DNA from: Natrarchaeobaculum sulfurireducens
GTDB taxonomy: Archaea > Halobacteriota > Halobacteria > Halobacteriales > Natrialbaceae
Length of the DNA stretch: 64,000 bases
NCBI RefSeq assembly: GCF_003430825.1
Contig: NZ_CP024047.1
Location: 434,001 to 498,000, forward strand
Reading direction: 5' to 3'
Part shown: in pieces, positions 29,637 through 38,839 of the stretch
How positions within the stretch are numbered: position 1 is the first letter of the stretch
How the letters are laid out: each line of letters opens with the position of its first letter
Position numbers and translations under genes: made by a program
Notes under the pieces: generated by a model
Told to the model about the DNA's origin: nothing
The model's database searches: none
Seen by the model: the letters and a program-made list of their open reading frames with translations, nothing else

Positions 29637-31190
29637 ATGCCGAACGACCATCCCCATGTCAGAACGACCGGCTCCGAGTTCGTAGCGACCGCCACAGACG
29701 CCCCACCGGACGCACGCGTTCCAATCGAGGTTCGGGTGACCGTCGACGATCCGTATCGCGCGTATCGTCGCGTCCGGACAGACCCCTCGGTCCACGGCGA
29801 TATGGGTGGCGAATCCGACAGCATGGGACCGACCGGTGTCTACCTCGAGACCACCGGCGGCCAGTCCGGCTGGGGCTACTTCGCCGTCGATCCGTTCACC
29901 AGCCTGCAGGTGGGCTCGACGCTCGAGCCCGTCGGTGACGTCGATCCCGCGCCGTCGCTGGCAGAACTGGATGGACTGCTCGAGCGTGAGACGCTCGTCC
30001 GTGGCGACTGTGACGTACCCTACCCCTGCGGGGCGTTCGGCTGGCTCTCCTACGACGTCGCTCGCGAACTCGAGACGCTGCCCGAGACGACCGTCGACGA
30101 CCGCGACCTCCCGCGTCTGCAGGTCGCCGCGTTCGACCGCGTCGCCGCCTGGGAGGAACCACGGGACGGCGAGACGACGCTGCGGATCACGGCCTGTCCC
30201 CGCGTCGGCGACGACCCTCACGCGGCGTACCAACGGGGCCGCGAGCGCGCCCTCGAGCTGGCTCGTGCGGCCAGGACCGGGGAGCCATCCATGCCAGCTC
30301 CCCCGGTCCGGGCGACCGACGCCACCTTCGAGAGCGACTGCTCGACGGCCGAGTTCGCAGAGCGCGTCCGCCGCGTCAAAGCGTACGTCCGCGACGGCGA
30401 CACCTTCCAGGCGAACGTCTCCCAACGACTCACCGCACCGGCTGCCGTCCACCCCGTCGCGGCCTTCGACGCGCTCCGTGCGGTGAATCCGGCGCCGTAC
30501 TCCGCGCTGCTCGAGTTTCCGGGGATCGACCTCGTCAGCGCCTCGCCGGAACTGTTGCTCGACGTCGAGGGCGACCGTTTGCTGACCGAACCGATCGCTG
30601 GCACCCGGCCGCGGGGCGAGACGCCCGCCGAAGACGACGCGCTCGAGGCTGACCTGCTCGATGACGAGAAAGAGCGGGCCGAACACGCGATGTTGGTCGA
30701 CTTAGAGCGAAACGACCTCGGGAAGGTCAGCGAGTACGGCAGCGTCGAGGTGACCGAGTACCGTCGGGTCGACCGCTACTCGGAGGTCATGCACCTCGTC
30801 TCGCTCGTCGAGGGGCGACTGCGTTCGGGCGAGGCCCTCGTCGACGCGATCGCCGCGGTGTTCCCCGGCGGGACGATCACCGGCGCGCCGAAACCCCGGA
30901 CGATGGAGATCATCGACGAGGTCGAACGGACGCGCCGCGGCCCTTACACCGGCTCGATCGGCGTCTTCGGCTTCGACGACCGGGCGACGCTCAACATCGT
31001 CATCCGGACGCTCGCTCGACGGGGTGAGCGGTACTCGTTGCGCGTCGGTGCCGGCATCGTCCACGACTCGGTGCCCGAACGCGAGTACGAAGAGACCCTC
31101 GACAAGGGCCGTGCGCTGGTCCGTGCGCTGGATGCAGCCCTCGGCGAACGGGCGGAACTCGCCGTCGCCGACGGCGGGGTGACCGACTGA
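29637..31190 (+). CDS. pabB: Aminodeoxychorismate/anthranilate synthase component I
   Basis: Chorismate-using synthase, 517 residues. The C-terminal catalytic domain shows [14 protein letters not shown], the [20 protein letters not shown] block, [38 protein letters not shown] and a terminal [17 protein letters not shown]. TrpE and PabB are hard to separate: the Ala in PIAGT is the TrpE-type residue, whereas Lys marks classic PabB; on the other hand the N-terminal tryptophan-binding LLES motif is absent (YLETT instead), arguing against feedback-regulated TrpE. Paired with a glutaminase subunit 76 bp downstream. Symbol is a preference, not proof. Confidence 0.65.
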   Translation: MPNDHPHVRTTGSEFVATATDAPPDARVPIEVRVTVDDPYRAYRRVRTDPSVHGDMGGESDSMGPTGVYLETTGGQSGWGYFAVDPFTSLQVGSTLEPVGDVDPAPSLAELDGLLERETLVRGDCDVPYPCGAFGWLSYDVARELETLPETTVDDRDLPRLQVAAFDRVAAWEEPRDGETTLRITACPRVGDDPHAAYQRGRERALELARAARTGEPSMPAPPVRATDATFESDCSTAEFAERVRRVKAYVRDGDTFQANVSQRLTAPAAVHPVAAFDALRAVNPAPYSALLEFPGIDLVSASPELLLDVEGDRLLTEPIAGTRPRGETPAEDDALEADLLDDEKERAEHAMLVDLERNDLGKVSEYGSVEVTEYRRVDRYSEVMHLVSLVEGRLRSGEALVDAIAAVFPGGTITGAPKPRTMEIIDEVERTRRGPYTGSIGVFGFDDRATLNIVIRTLARRGERYSLRVGAGIVHDSVPEREYEETLDKGRALVRALDAALGERAELAVADGGVTD

Positions 31191-31266
31191 TGTGGTCCAC
31201 TCGAGCGCGGTTCGTTACCCTGCTGGTCGAGCCCTCGACGGTCGCAGCCTGCGGGGGTGAGCCGCG

Positions 31267-31932
31267 ATGACGCAGATTCTGATCGTCGACAACTACGACT
31301 CCTTCGCGTACAACCTCGTCCAGTACGTCGGTGGGGCGATCGACGCTCCCTACGACGGCGAGGTACTCGTTCGGCGTAACGACGCCATCGACGTCGACGG
31401 CATCCGTCGACTCGACCCCGACGCGATCGTCGTCTCGCCTGGCCCCGGTACCCCCGCCGAGGCTGGCGTTTCGATTCCGATCTTTCGCGACCTCGAGTAC
31501 CCGACCCTCGGCGTCTGTCTGGGTCACCAGGCGCTCTGTGCGGCCGCCGGTGCGCCCGTCGGCTACGCACCACGAGTCGTTCACGGCAAGCCCTCGACGG
31601 TCACTCACGACGGAACCGGCATCTTCGAGGGGCTCCCGGACCCGTTCGAGGCTGGCCGCTACCACTCGCTGGCGGTCGACCGGGAGGACCTGCCGGCAGA
31701 ACTGCTCGAGACGGCCAGTACCGTCCTCACCGCCAGTAGCGAGCCAGGCGACACAGCCGAACCCGAGGCCACCAACGAAGTGGGCCAAGAAATCGTGATG
31801 GCCGTCCGCCACCGCGAGCGACCCCACGTCGGCGTGCAGTTTCACCCCGAGAGCATCCTCACCGGCACAGGAATGCACCTGATCGAGAACTTCGTCGACG
31901 CGGCCGCGACCGACGCCGTCGCCCGGTCGTAA
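31267..31932 (+). CDS. pabA: Glutamine amidotransferase component II (PabA/TrpG)
   Basis: Class I glutaminase supplying ammonia to the preceding synthase, 221 residues. Catalytic Cys84 lies in LGVCLGHQALC, the His-Glu pair in GVQFHPESILTG, and the oxyanion segment is SPGPGTPAEAG. An internal acidic insertion (ASSEPGDTAEPEATNEV) is unusual but close to the domain surface. It is 76 bp after component I on the same strand. No aminodeoxychorismate lyase follows, so whether the pair makes p-aminobenzoate or anthranilate is unresolved. Confidence 0.88.
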   Translation: MTQILIVDNYDSFAYNLVQYVGGAIDAPYDGEVLVRRNDAIDVDGIRRLDPDAIVVSPGPGTPAEAGVSIPIFRDLEYPTLGVCLGHQALCAAAGAPVGYAPRVVHGKPSTVTHDGTGIFEGLPDPFEAGRYHSLAVDREDLPAELLETASTVLTASSEPGDTAEPEATNEVGQEIVMAVRHRERPHVGVQFHPESILTGTGMHLIENFVDAAATDAVARS

Positions 31933-32182
31933 CTCGTTCTATCGGGGCCGTCGATCCGTCGCCGCGGATCACCGTCCCGGTCGTGGTTCCGACCGCCAGC
32001 AGGGACGACAGACGGCCGGCTCGAGCATCGAGTGCGGACGATAATGCTGTTTGACATTTACCCAAAATATGCGTTAAACGGTGCTGATGTTTTCGGACCT
32101 CATTCGATTTACTGCTGGTTATTAGTTACGTTTCCCGGACAGACCCGGAATTGTTACCTACTCCGAGTTCAAAGCCGCGACT

Positions 32183-32365
32183 ATGAGCCAGAACCGACCC
32201 ACCGACCGACGAACGCCCACCGACAGACGCGACCCGGAGTTCTACCTCCCCGGAACGCCGACGTCGTCGGCCACGCTCGAGCGCCTCGAGCGGCTTTTCA
32301 CGTCGCTGTTTCGCAACCGTGGCCGGATTCGAGGCGACCGGAAGCGCGACCGGACCGAGAAGTAA
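32183..32365 (+). CDS. Small hypothetical protein
   Basis: 60 residues, unknown function: MSQNRPTDRRTPTDRRDPEF, then YLPGTPTSSATLERLERLFTS and a basic end. The layout (charged Pro/Thr-rich head with PTD, an aromatic-Pro centre, then an amphipathic Leu-Arg helix ending LF) resembles the 44-residue protein at 38624-38758. An AT-rich patch (32100-32130) upstream could be its promoter. The composition is more basic than typical here, so coding status is likely but not certain. Confidence 0.5.
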   Translation: MSQNRPTDRRTPTDRRDPEFYLPGTPTSSATLERLERLFTSLFRNRGRIRGDRKRDRTEK

Positions 32366-32511
32366 CCCGACTCGCCCGCCGTTTTTTCGCCGAGTGCCCG
32401 GACAGGCACCGCTCGAGTACCCTGATAGCCCACCCAGAACGCCGAGGGTTACCGTTCGTTTGCCGCGTCGTCGTTGAAAACCTTTGTACGTCCCACCCAT
32501 ACGACTGACGT

Positions 32512-33375
32512 ATGGACTACAGGTACACCGGTGATGCGTGCAAGCGGCTCTTCGAGGCCTACGAGGCCGACGCCGAGCCGTTTCCCACGGCGTCATCGAT
32601 GAACTTCCCACGATGGGACCACCGGCGGGCCGAGCTCGGCTTGCTGAGACGACTGCTGTTTCCAAGGTGCTGGAACGCCGACGAGTTGCTCGAGGAACGC
32701 TCGAGAGTCCGTGAGACGCTGTCGGAACTCGGCTCGATCTACTGTCGTGGCATCCGCCCGTACACGGGCAGTGATCCCTCGGCGACGGTCGATGGGGTGC
32801 TCGACCGGCTTCCCGACCTCCGCGAGACGCTAAAACGTGACGTGGAGGCGGCGTACAAGGGTGATCCTGCGGCGAAGTCCTACGTCGAGGTTATCCGTTC
32901 GTATCCGGGCTTCCAGGCGATCATGATGCAGCGGGTCGCACACGTACTGTACGAGGCTGACACGCCGGAGTACGCCAGAGAACTCACCGAGTACGCCAAG
33001 ACGGTGACGGGAATCGACATTCACCCAGGAGCGGAGATCGGCGACCACTTTTTTATCGATCACGGCACCGGCGTCGTCATCGGGGAGACGGCGACGATCG
33101 GCGACTGGGTTCGTCTCTATCAGGACGTCACCCTCGGAGCGCTTCACTTCGAGGCGGAAGAAGACGAGGAGAAGACGCTGAAGAAAGGGTACAAACGCCA
33201 CCCGGACATTGGGGATACCGTCGTGATCGGTGCGGGGACGAAAGTGCTCGGGCCGATCACCGTCGGCGATCACGTGAGTATCGGCGCGAACTCCTGGGTG
33301 ACCGAAGACATCCCACCGAAAACGAGCGTCTACGTCTCCGAACACCCGACACAGGAACGAAAGCGCAGCGAGTGA
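32512..33375 (+). CDS. cysE: Serine O-acetyltransferase
   Basis: Makes O-acetylserine from serine and acetyl-CoA for cysteine synthesis. 287 residues: a helical N-terminal domain (about 1-150) and a left-handed beta-helix with hexapeptide repeats (about 165-280), including HPGAEIGDHFFIDHGTGVVI, IGDWVRLYQDVTLGAL and VVIGAGTKVLGPITVGDHVSIG. The catalytic-type His in FIDHGTG is present. The N-terminal domain has the length of the EpsC-type serine acetyltransferases. It stands alone, convergent with metF. Confidence 0.93.
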   Translation: MDYRYTGDACKRLFEAYEADAEPFPTASSMNFPRWDHRRAELGLLRRLLFPRCWNADELLEERSRVRETLSELGSIYCRGIRPYTGSDPSATVDGVLDRLPDLRETLKRDVEAAYKGDPAAKSYVEVIRSYPGFQAIMMQRVAHVLYEADTPEYARELTEYAKTVTGIDIHPGAEIGDHFFIDHGTGVVIGETATIGDWVRLYQDVTLGALHFEAEEDEEKTLKKGYKRHPDIGDTVVIGAGTKVLGPITVGDHVSIGANSWVTEDIPPKTSVYVSEHPTQERKRSE

Positions 33376-33417
33376 GTCGCGTCGACGTAGCCGGCTCACT
33401 GTCGACGCGTCCTCGAG

Positions 33418-34284
33418 TCACCGATGCTGGGTCAGCGTCTTCGATCGCCACGATTCGAGGTCGGGCACCTGGTTGAACGCGTAGACGTGGATGCCCCGGA
33501 GGTCGTAGTGGGGGTCGGCGGCGTACGGCGCGAGTTCTTCGATGAGTTCGTCGGGGACGTACGTCCCGCGTGAACCGACGAGTTCGCGGACGAAGCCGAG
33601 GATACCGCTGGTCTTTTTGAGAAAGCGAACCGAGTCGCCGACGCCGACTTTCTTCGAGATGGTCAACAGTCGCTGGTACTTCATCACGCCGGGAATGCCG
33701 ACTTCGACCGGCAGATCGACCCCGCGGTCACGGATCTCGTCGATCCACGTAACGATGGCCTCGGGGTCGTAACACAGCTGCGTGACGATGTAGGTCGCGT
33801 ACGGCTCTTTTTCTGCCATCGCCTCGGCGAGCGTCTCGTCGTCGAGGAAGGCGTGCCCCTCAGGATAACCGGTGATCCCGACTTCGTCGAACTCGTACTC
33901 GAGCGCTTCGAGCGTCGAGAGCAGGTCGGACGCCGACGTAAACTCGCCGGCGGGCTCTTCGCGGTCGCCGCCGGGGACGAAGATGTCGGTGACGCCAGCG
34001 TCGACGAGTCGCTCCGCGACCGCCTCGAGGTGCGCTGTATCGCGGACGTAGCGAGCGGCGATGTGCGGGACGACCTCGAAGCCGCGGTCGCTCGCCCGCT
34101 CGGTCCAGTCGACGGTCGCCTCGAGGCCGAGCGTCGGCGAGGTGGTGATCGCGACCTCTGCACCCTCGGGGAGGTGGTCCAGTTGCTCGTCCATGCTCTC
34201 GAACGGCATCAGCTCGAAGCGTGGCTCCTCGAGCAGCGTAACGACGCCTGCTGCGGTCGTGGTCGACTGTATTTCGGATGACAT
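33418..34284 (-). CDS. metF: Methylenetetrahydrofolate reductase-like protein
   Basis: Interconverts 5-methyl-THF and 5,10-methylene-THF using flavin; 288 residues, a TIM-barrel of MetF size. Family blocks seen: VVPHIAARYVRD, DIFVPGGDREEPAGEF, VGITGYPEGHAFL, YIVTQLCYDPEAIVTWIDEI and VEVGIPGVMK. It follows a DmdA-like THF methyltransferase gene on the same strand by about 200 bp, and FolD is nearby. In a demethylation pathway it would run in the oxidative direction on 5-methyl-THF released by that enzyme (inference). No partner MetV-like gene is visible. Confidence 0.9.
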   Translation of the reverse strand: MSSEIQSTTTAAGVVTLLEEPRFELMPFESMDEQLDHLPEGAEVAITTSPTLGLEATVDWTERASDRGFEVVPHIAARYVRDTAHLEAVAERLVDAGVTDIFVPGGDREEPAGEFTSASDLLSTLEALEYEFDEVGITGYPEGHAFLDDETLAEAMAEKEPYATYIVTQLCYDPEAIVTWIDEIRDRGVDLPVEVGIPGVMKYQRLLTISKKVGVGDSVRFLKKTSGILGFVRELVGSRGTYVPDELIEELAPYAADPHYDLRGIHVYAFNQVPDLESWRSKTLTQHR

Positions 34285-34486
34285 GGTATCTGTGACTGTG
34301 GGACCTCGGGACGCATCGGTTCGCGTGCTAATTTAGCTCACGGACTCGAACCCCTCGTAGGTATCGGTTCTCGAGGCGTGTGAACCGTCGCGTGATCGAC
34401 TCGGGCCGAGGCGGTGGTCTGTCAGTCAGGCCTCACTGAGAGCGAACGACGTCGCTCGCGAGCGCCCAGCGCGGTCCCGTCGCGGT

Positions 34487-35863
34487 TCAGTCCGAGGCCT
34501 CTTTTCCGGCGTTGAGTTTGGCTTGTTCGCGGGCGCTCGGGTTGACCGACGGCTTGAACGGCACCTCAGAGACCTTGGCGTACACCGGCTCGCCAGGCTC
34601 TTCTGCGTACTCCTCTGGCAGGTGGACCTGGAATTCGGTCTCGATGTCGCCGTCGTAGACCTCCATCGGGTTGCCGTCGAGTTTTTCGGCCGGCACGAAC
34701 CCGAGTGCGAGGTTCGTCTCGAGTTCGGGGTTGTGCCACGGCGAGGTGACGTAGCCACACTCCTCGCCGGTGTCGGGGTCGGAGATGAGCCAGAAGTCCG
34801 GTGCGTAGTCACGGACCGGCTCGCCGGCCATCTTGAGTCCGACCATCTTGTGGACGAACGGGTACTCGCCCTCGTCGATCTGGGCTTTCTGGCGCTCGAG
34901 TGCTTCTTTCCCGATGTAGTCGGCGTCTTTGTCGTCGGGCACCTGGTAGGCGAGGTTGACCTGGAACGGCGAGGTTTCGTGGTCCATATCCTGCCCCCAC
35001 GAGAGGATGCCGGCGGCGATGCGTCGGTGGTGGGCCGGGGCGACCTGCATGCCGCCGTGGGCACGGACGGACTCGATGGCGGGGTCCCAAACGCGCTCGG
35101 CGTTCTTCGAGGCATCTTTGACGTAGATCTCGAAGCCTTTTTCGCCCGAGAAGCCGGTCTGGCTCACTAACACCGCCACGCCATCGATCTCTGCTTCCAT
35201 CAGACCGTAGTAGGGGATCTCGTCGACTTCTTCGCCGACGAGGTCGACCATCACGTCGACGGATTTGGGCCCCTGGATCTGGACCGGGGCGACGTCGATC
35301 TCGTCGATCTCGACGTCGAAGTCCATCCCGACGTTGACGCCCTGAAGCCACTGCATGAGCGTCGAATCCGAGATCGAGAACCAGAACTCGTCCTCGCCCG
35401 GCCGCAACAGGACGGGATCGTTGAGGATGCCGCCATCCTCGTTACAGAGGATGACGTACTTGCCGTGCATCGGTTCGATCTCGGTTGCATCACGGGTGAT
35501 GACGTAGTTCGTCAGCGCCTCAGCGTCCGGGCCTTTGACGCGGATCTGTCGCTCGACGGCGACGTCCCACAGGGTGACGTGATTGACGAGTGCGTCGTAC
35601 TCCTCCATCATCCCGCCCTCCTCGGGCTCTAACATCCCGCGTGGGTGGTAGACTCGGTTGTACACCGTTGCTCGCCAGGCACCGTTCTCGACGAACGACT
35701 TGTGGAAAAACGGTGATTTTCGCACTCGAGTCGAGACGAGCATCTCGATTCCGGGATCGCCGGACTGCCGCAGGTTTCGCGGCAGTACCCGGTCGGACTG
35801 GTCGACGCTCGGATAGTTCGGGTGGTCCTGACTCTCCGTCTGTGGCGGTTCGTTGCCAGACAT
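34487..35863 (-). CDS. DmdA/GcvT-like tetrahydrofolate methyltransferase
   Basis: 458 residues from ATG 35863 (MSGNEPPQTESQDHP). It resembles dimethylsulfoniopropionate demethylase DmdA more than glycine-cleavage T-protein: RVRKSPFF, TLWDVAVERQIRVKGPDAEAL, GGILNDPVLLRP, WFSISDSTLMQWLQGVNVGM, VAPVQIQGPKS, QTGFSGEKGFEIYV and GILSWGQDMDHETSPF all have counterparts there. Such enzymes move a methyl group from a sulfonium or quaternary amine to THF, giving 5-methyl-THF. Adjacent metF fits this. Substrate (glycine betaine, DMSP or another) cannot be decided from sequence; the nearby dimethylglycine dehydrogenase favours betaine. An alternative ATG at 35875 exists. Confidence 0.8.
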   Translation of the reverse strand: MSGNEPPQTESQDHPNYPSVDQSDRVLPRNLRQSGDPGIEMLVSTRVRKSPFFHKSFVENGAWRATVYNRVYHPRGMLEPEEGGMMEEYDALVNHVTLWDVAVERQIRVKGPDAEALTNYVITRDATEIEPMHGKYVILCNEDGGILNDPVLLRPGEDEFWFSISDSTLMQWLQGVNVGMDFDVEIDEIDVAPVQIQGPKSVDVMVDLVGEEVDEIPYYGLMEAEIDGVAVLVSQTGFSGEKGFEIYVKDASKNAERVWDPAIESVRAHGGMQVAPAHHRRIAAGILSWGQDMDHETSPFQVNLAYQVPDDKDADYIGKEALERQKAQIDEGEYPFVHKMVGLKMAGEPVRDYAPDFWLISDPDTGEECGYVTSPWHNPELETNLALGFVPAEKLDGNPMEVYDGDIETEFQVHLPEEYAEEPGEPVYAKVSEVPFKPSVNPSAREQAKLNAGKEASD

Positions 35864-35889
35864 TGACACCACCATGTCTTGCAGGGCAC

Positions 35890-35897
35890 ATAAAAGT
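35890..35897 (-). promoter_or_regulatory. TATA-like box for the DmdA-like gene
   Basis: On the minus strand the bases read CTTTTATG, centred about 30 nt before ATG 35863 and only 18 nt before ATG 35875. Haloarchaeal TATA boxes sit about 26-30 nt before the transcription start, so this favours a leaderless mRNA beginning at or near the inner ATG. Confidence 0.45.
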
Positions 35898-36234
35898 GGG
35901 AGTCGACACCGATCGGCACGGTTGCGTATTCGACCGAATACGGTCGAAAGAGGCCTTCTGAGTCGTTATTCTTGATTCGAGAACCTGGCCGGACGCCGGC
36001 TAACTCGAGCGAGCTACAACTGATGGATACGTTATGTGTTGTGGAATTCGGACCGGTCGCTGTCGAAATCGGTCGACTTCACCTCTAAGGCAGAGCGTTG
36101 ATAACTCACCACACAGTTAGCTCCACGGTAGTCCGGGACCCACCGCGAAAGCGACGGCGTCCCGGCTGATAGACGGTGACTCGAATGAGATTCAACTCAT
36201 GGACCACTTCGACTTCGACAGGCGGTGAGGTATC
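35898..36234. other. Divergent spacer between the DmdA-like gene and folD
   Basis: No gene. It contains GGGAC...GTCCC symmetry at about 36136-36164 and a GTGAGG ribosome-binding-like sequence just before the folD GTG. A nine-codon frame from ATG 36199 ends immediately ahead of folD and is probably meaningless. Confidence 0.5.
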
Positions 36235-37128
36235 GTGACTCACGTTATCGACGGGAACGCGGTAGCAGACCGGATTACCGACGGACTCGAGGCGTGTGTC
36301 GAGACGCTCGAGGCGGAGCAGGTAACGCCTGGACTGGCCACGGTGTTGATGAGCGACGATCCCGCGAGCGAGACGTACATTTCGATGAAACAGCAGGGGT
36401 GTGCGGACCTCGGTATCGAGAGCATCCACCGAGAGCTGGACCCGTCCGCGTCCGCCGACGACCTGTTCGAGATCGTCGCGGCGCTGAACGACGACCCCGA
36501 CGTCCACGGGATTCTGGTTCAGATGCCCGTTCCCGACCACGTCGATAGCACGAGGGTCCTCAGGACCATCGATCCGCTCAAGGACGTCGACGGCTTCCAC
36601 CCCGAGAACGTCGGTCGCCTCGTCGCGGGCGACCCGCGGTACAAACCCTGTACGCCCCACGGTATCCAGAAACTGCTCGAGGCGGCGGACGTCGATACCG
36701 AGGGCACGGACGCGGTGATCGTCGGCCGGTCAGACATCGTCGGCAAACCGATGGCGAACCTGCTAATCCAGAAGGCTCCCGGCGGCAACGCGACGGTAAC
36801 GGTCTGTCACTCCCGTACCGAGGACCTCGCCGCGAAGACCCGCGAGGCGGACATCGTGATCGCCGCGGCTGGCGTCCCCGAACTCGTCGACGGCTCGATG
36901 ATCGGTGACGGCGCCGTCGTGATCGACGTCGGCGTCAACCGCGTCGAGGTCGACACCGAGAAGGGCTACGAACTCGTCGGCGACGTCGAGTTCGAGAGCG
37001 CGATGGAGAACGCACGCACAATCACGCCCGTCCCTGGCGGCGTCGGCCCGATGACGATCGCGATGTTGCTGTACAACACGGTCAAAGCCACAGCCATCCA
37101 GGAGGACGTCTCCGTCGACCTTCCGTGA
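36235..37128 (+). CDS. folD: Methylene-THF dehydrogenase / methenyl-THF cyclohydrolase
   Basis: Bifunctional enzyme oxidising 5,10-methylene-THF to 10-formyl-THF, 297 residues. Catalytic lysine lies in SETYISMKQQGC; signature one is the PVPDHVDSTRVLRTIDPLKDV region with DGFHPENVGRL, the NADP fold begins VIVGRSDIVGKPMANLL, and signature two is PVPGGVGPMTIAMLLYN. It starts with GTG at 36235, preceded by GTGAGG. Divergent from the DmdA-like gene, it supplies the step after MetF and dimethylglycine dehydrogenase in one-carbon oxidation. Confidence 0.95.
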   Translation: MTHVIDGNAVADRITDGLEACVETLEAEQVTPGLATVLMSDDPASETYISMKQQGCADLGIESIHRELDPSASADDLFEIVAALNDDPDVHGILVQMPVPDHVDSTRVLRTIDPLKDVDGFHPENVGRLVAGDPRYKPCTPHGIQKLLEAADVDTEGTDAVIVGRSDIVGKPMANLLIQKAPGGNATVTVCHSRTEDLAAKTREADIVIAAAGVPELVDGSMIGDGAVVIDVGVNRVEVDTEKGYELVGDVEFESAMENARTITPVPGGVGPMTIAMLLYNTVKATAIQEDVSVDLP

Positions 37129-37234
37129 AACAGATGTTGCCAAATCGTCTCAGCCAGCATACTGGTTCTGTTTCGCCGTGTGCTGTGCCCGCGTCGTCCC
37201 CGATCGCTCGAGCCCGACTCCTGGGGGTGTCGCC

Positions 37235-38467
37235 GTGAGCGACGACCTTCCCATCACGTTCGACGACGTCGAAGCGGCACGTCGTCGGCTCGACGACCCA
37301 ACCGTCGTCAAACGGACGCCGGTCGAACGGAGCACGTCGCTCGAGTCGATGACCGATGCCACGGAGGTCATCCTCAAACTCGAGCACCTCCAGTGGACGG
37401 GCTCGTTCAAGACTCGCGGTGCGTACAACAAGATCAAACGCTGTCTCGCCGAAGGCGACAGAGAGCGGGTCGTCGCGGCCAGTGCGGGCAACCACGCCCA
37501 GGGTGTCGCCCTTGCCGCGACGACGCTCGGGGTCGAGTCGACCATCGTCATGCCCAGGACGGCCCCACAGACGAAGATCGACGCTACTCGTGGCTACGGC
37601 GCGACGGTCGAACTCGTCGGCCAAAACTTCCAGGAGGCCACCGAGTACGCCCGCGACCTCGCCAGCGACTCGGACGCCGAGTTCGTCCACGCGTTCGACG
37701 ATCCGGCGATCGTCGCGGGCCAGGGGACACTCGGCCTCGAGATGTACGAGCAGTATCCGGACGTCGATACCGTCGTCGTGCCGATCGGCGGCGGCGGCCT
37801 GATCAGCGGCATCGCGACCGCGTTTGCGGAACAAAATCCCGAAACGCGGATCGTCGGCGTCCAGGCGACCGGTGCAGCGACCGTCCACGACAGTCTCGAA
37901 AAGGGGAGTCCCCGAACGCTCGAGTCGGTCGATACGATCGCCGACGGGATCGCGACTGGCGGCATATCGGAGCTAACGCTATCGATGATCGAACACCACG
38001 TCGACGACGTGGTGACAGTGACGGACGCCGAAATCGCCGACGCGATCCTCCTGTTGATGGAGCGGGCAAAGCAAGTCGTCGAGGGTGCCGGTGCAGCGTC
38101 CGTCGCGGCGTTGTTGAGCGACGACCTCGACGTTACCGACGAGTCGGTCGTGGCGCTGTTGTGTGGGGGCAACCTCGATATGACAATGCTCATGGAGGTC
38201 GTAATTCATGCACTGACCAGGCGCAAACAACTGCTCAAGTTGCGTGTCCACATCGACGACCAACCGGGCAAGATGGCCCACATCTCCGGACTCATCGCCG
38301 ACTGCGGGGCCAACATCCAGACCGTCCGCCACGACCGCGCACTCGAGGAGTTAGACGTCGGCGAGGCGTATCTGATCTTTCAGGTCGAGACGAGCGGCGT
38401 GGATCACGCAGTGGAGATCCTCGATTCGATCACCGCCGGCGGATACGAGGTCGAACTCGTGAACTAA
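37235..38467 (+). CDS. ilvA: Threonine/serine ammonia-lyase with ACT domain
   Basis: PLP enzyme deaminating threonine or serine to 2-oxo acids, 410 residues from GTG 37235 (start VSDDLPITFDDVEAARRR). The PLP lysine is in WTGSFKTRGAYNKI, with SAGNHAQGVALAA and the phosphate loop PIGGGGLISG. The C-terminal 80 residues (LLKLRVHIDDQPGKMAHISG) form an ACT regulatory domain, as in catabolic/allosteric single-ACT dehydratases. It follows folD by 106 bp on the same strand. It could feed serine derived from glycine into pyruvate; RidA at 46.9 kb would remove its reactive enamine product. Confidence 0.93.
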   Translation: MSDDLPITFDDVEAARRRLDDPTVVKRTPVERSTSLESMTDATEVILKLEHLQWTGSFKTRGAYNKIKRCLAEGDRERVVAASAGNHAQGVALAATTLGVESTIVMPRTAPQTKIDATRGYGATVELVGQNFQEATEYARDLASDSDAEFVHAFDDPAIVAGQGTLGLEMYEQYPDVDTVVVPIGGGGLISGIATAFAEQNPETRIVGVQATGAATVHDSLEKGSPRTLESVDTIADGIATGGISELTLSMIEHHVDDVVTVTDAEIADAILLLMERAKQVVEGAGAASVAALLSDDLDVTDESVVALLCGGNLDMTMLMEVVIHALTRRKQLLKLRVHIDDQPGKMAHISGLIADCGANIQTVRHDRALEELDVGEAYLIFQVETSGVDHAVEILDSITAGGYEVELVN

Positions 38468-38623
38468 TCGCGACGTTTCGCCCGAGGGCGTCGACTCGAG
38501 GGACACGTCGGGGGTTCGATCCACGCGGTTTCGAGACCGCTACCCGGAACTCCGACGACAGTTCGTGATTGATAACGGCTCTCGCGCAATCTTTAGGTTA
38601 CGACGGTTCTGACCGTCGTCTGG

Positions 38624-38758
38624 ATGGAACCCGAACCAAAACCTGAAGAAACGCCGACAGACGAGTTCGTCAACTACATGCCTGCGATGCCGAGCTTCTC
38701 CGGAGACCAGGGCGTTCTCGGTCGACTCGTCGACGTGCTGTTTGGCCGACGGGCATAA
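38624..38758 (+). CDS. Very small conserved-looking protein (44 residues)
   Basis: Unknown function. ATG 38624 opens MEPEPKPEETPTDEFVNYMP and the frame ends GRLVDVLFGRRA. Composition is acidic then amphipathic, with codon use like genuine genes here, and a TTTAGGTTA element lies about 30 bases upstream. It shares layout with the 60-residue protein at 32183: PTD..EF followed by a Met/Pro stretch and an Arg-capped Leu helix. Too short for standard ORF calling but probably real. Confidence 0.6.
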   Translation: MEPEPKPEETPTDEFVNYMPAMPSFSGDQGVLGRLVDVLFGRRA

Positions 38759-38839
38759 CGCCGGTTGCTCACGGTGGCGTTTCGACCGCTCGAGTGATCC
38801 GGGCTGTACCTTTTTAGGCGTTTGCGGTGACGTACACGC

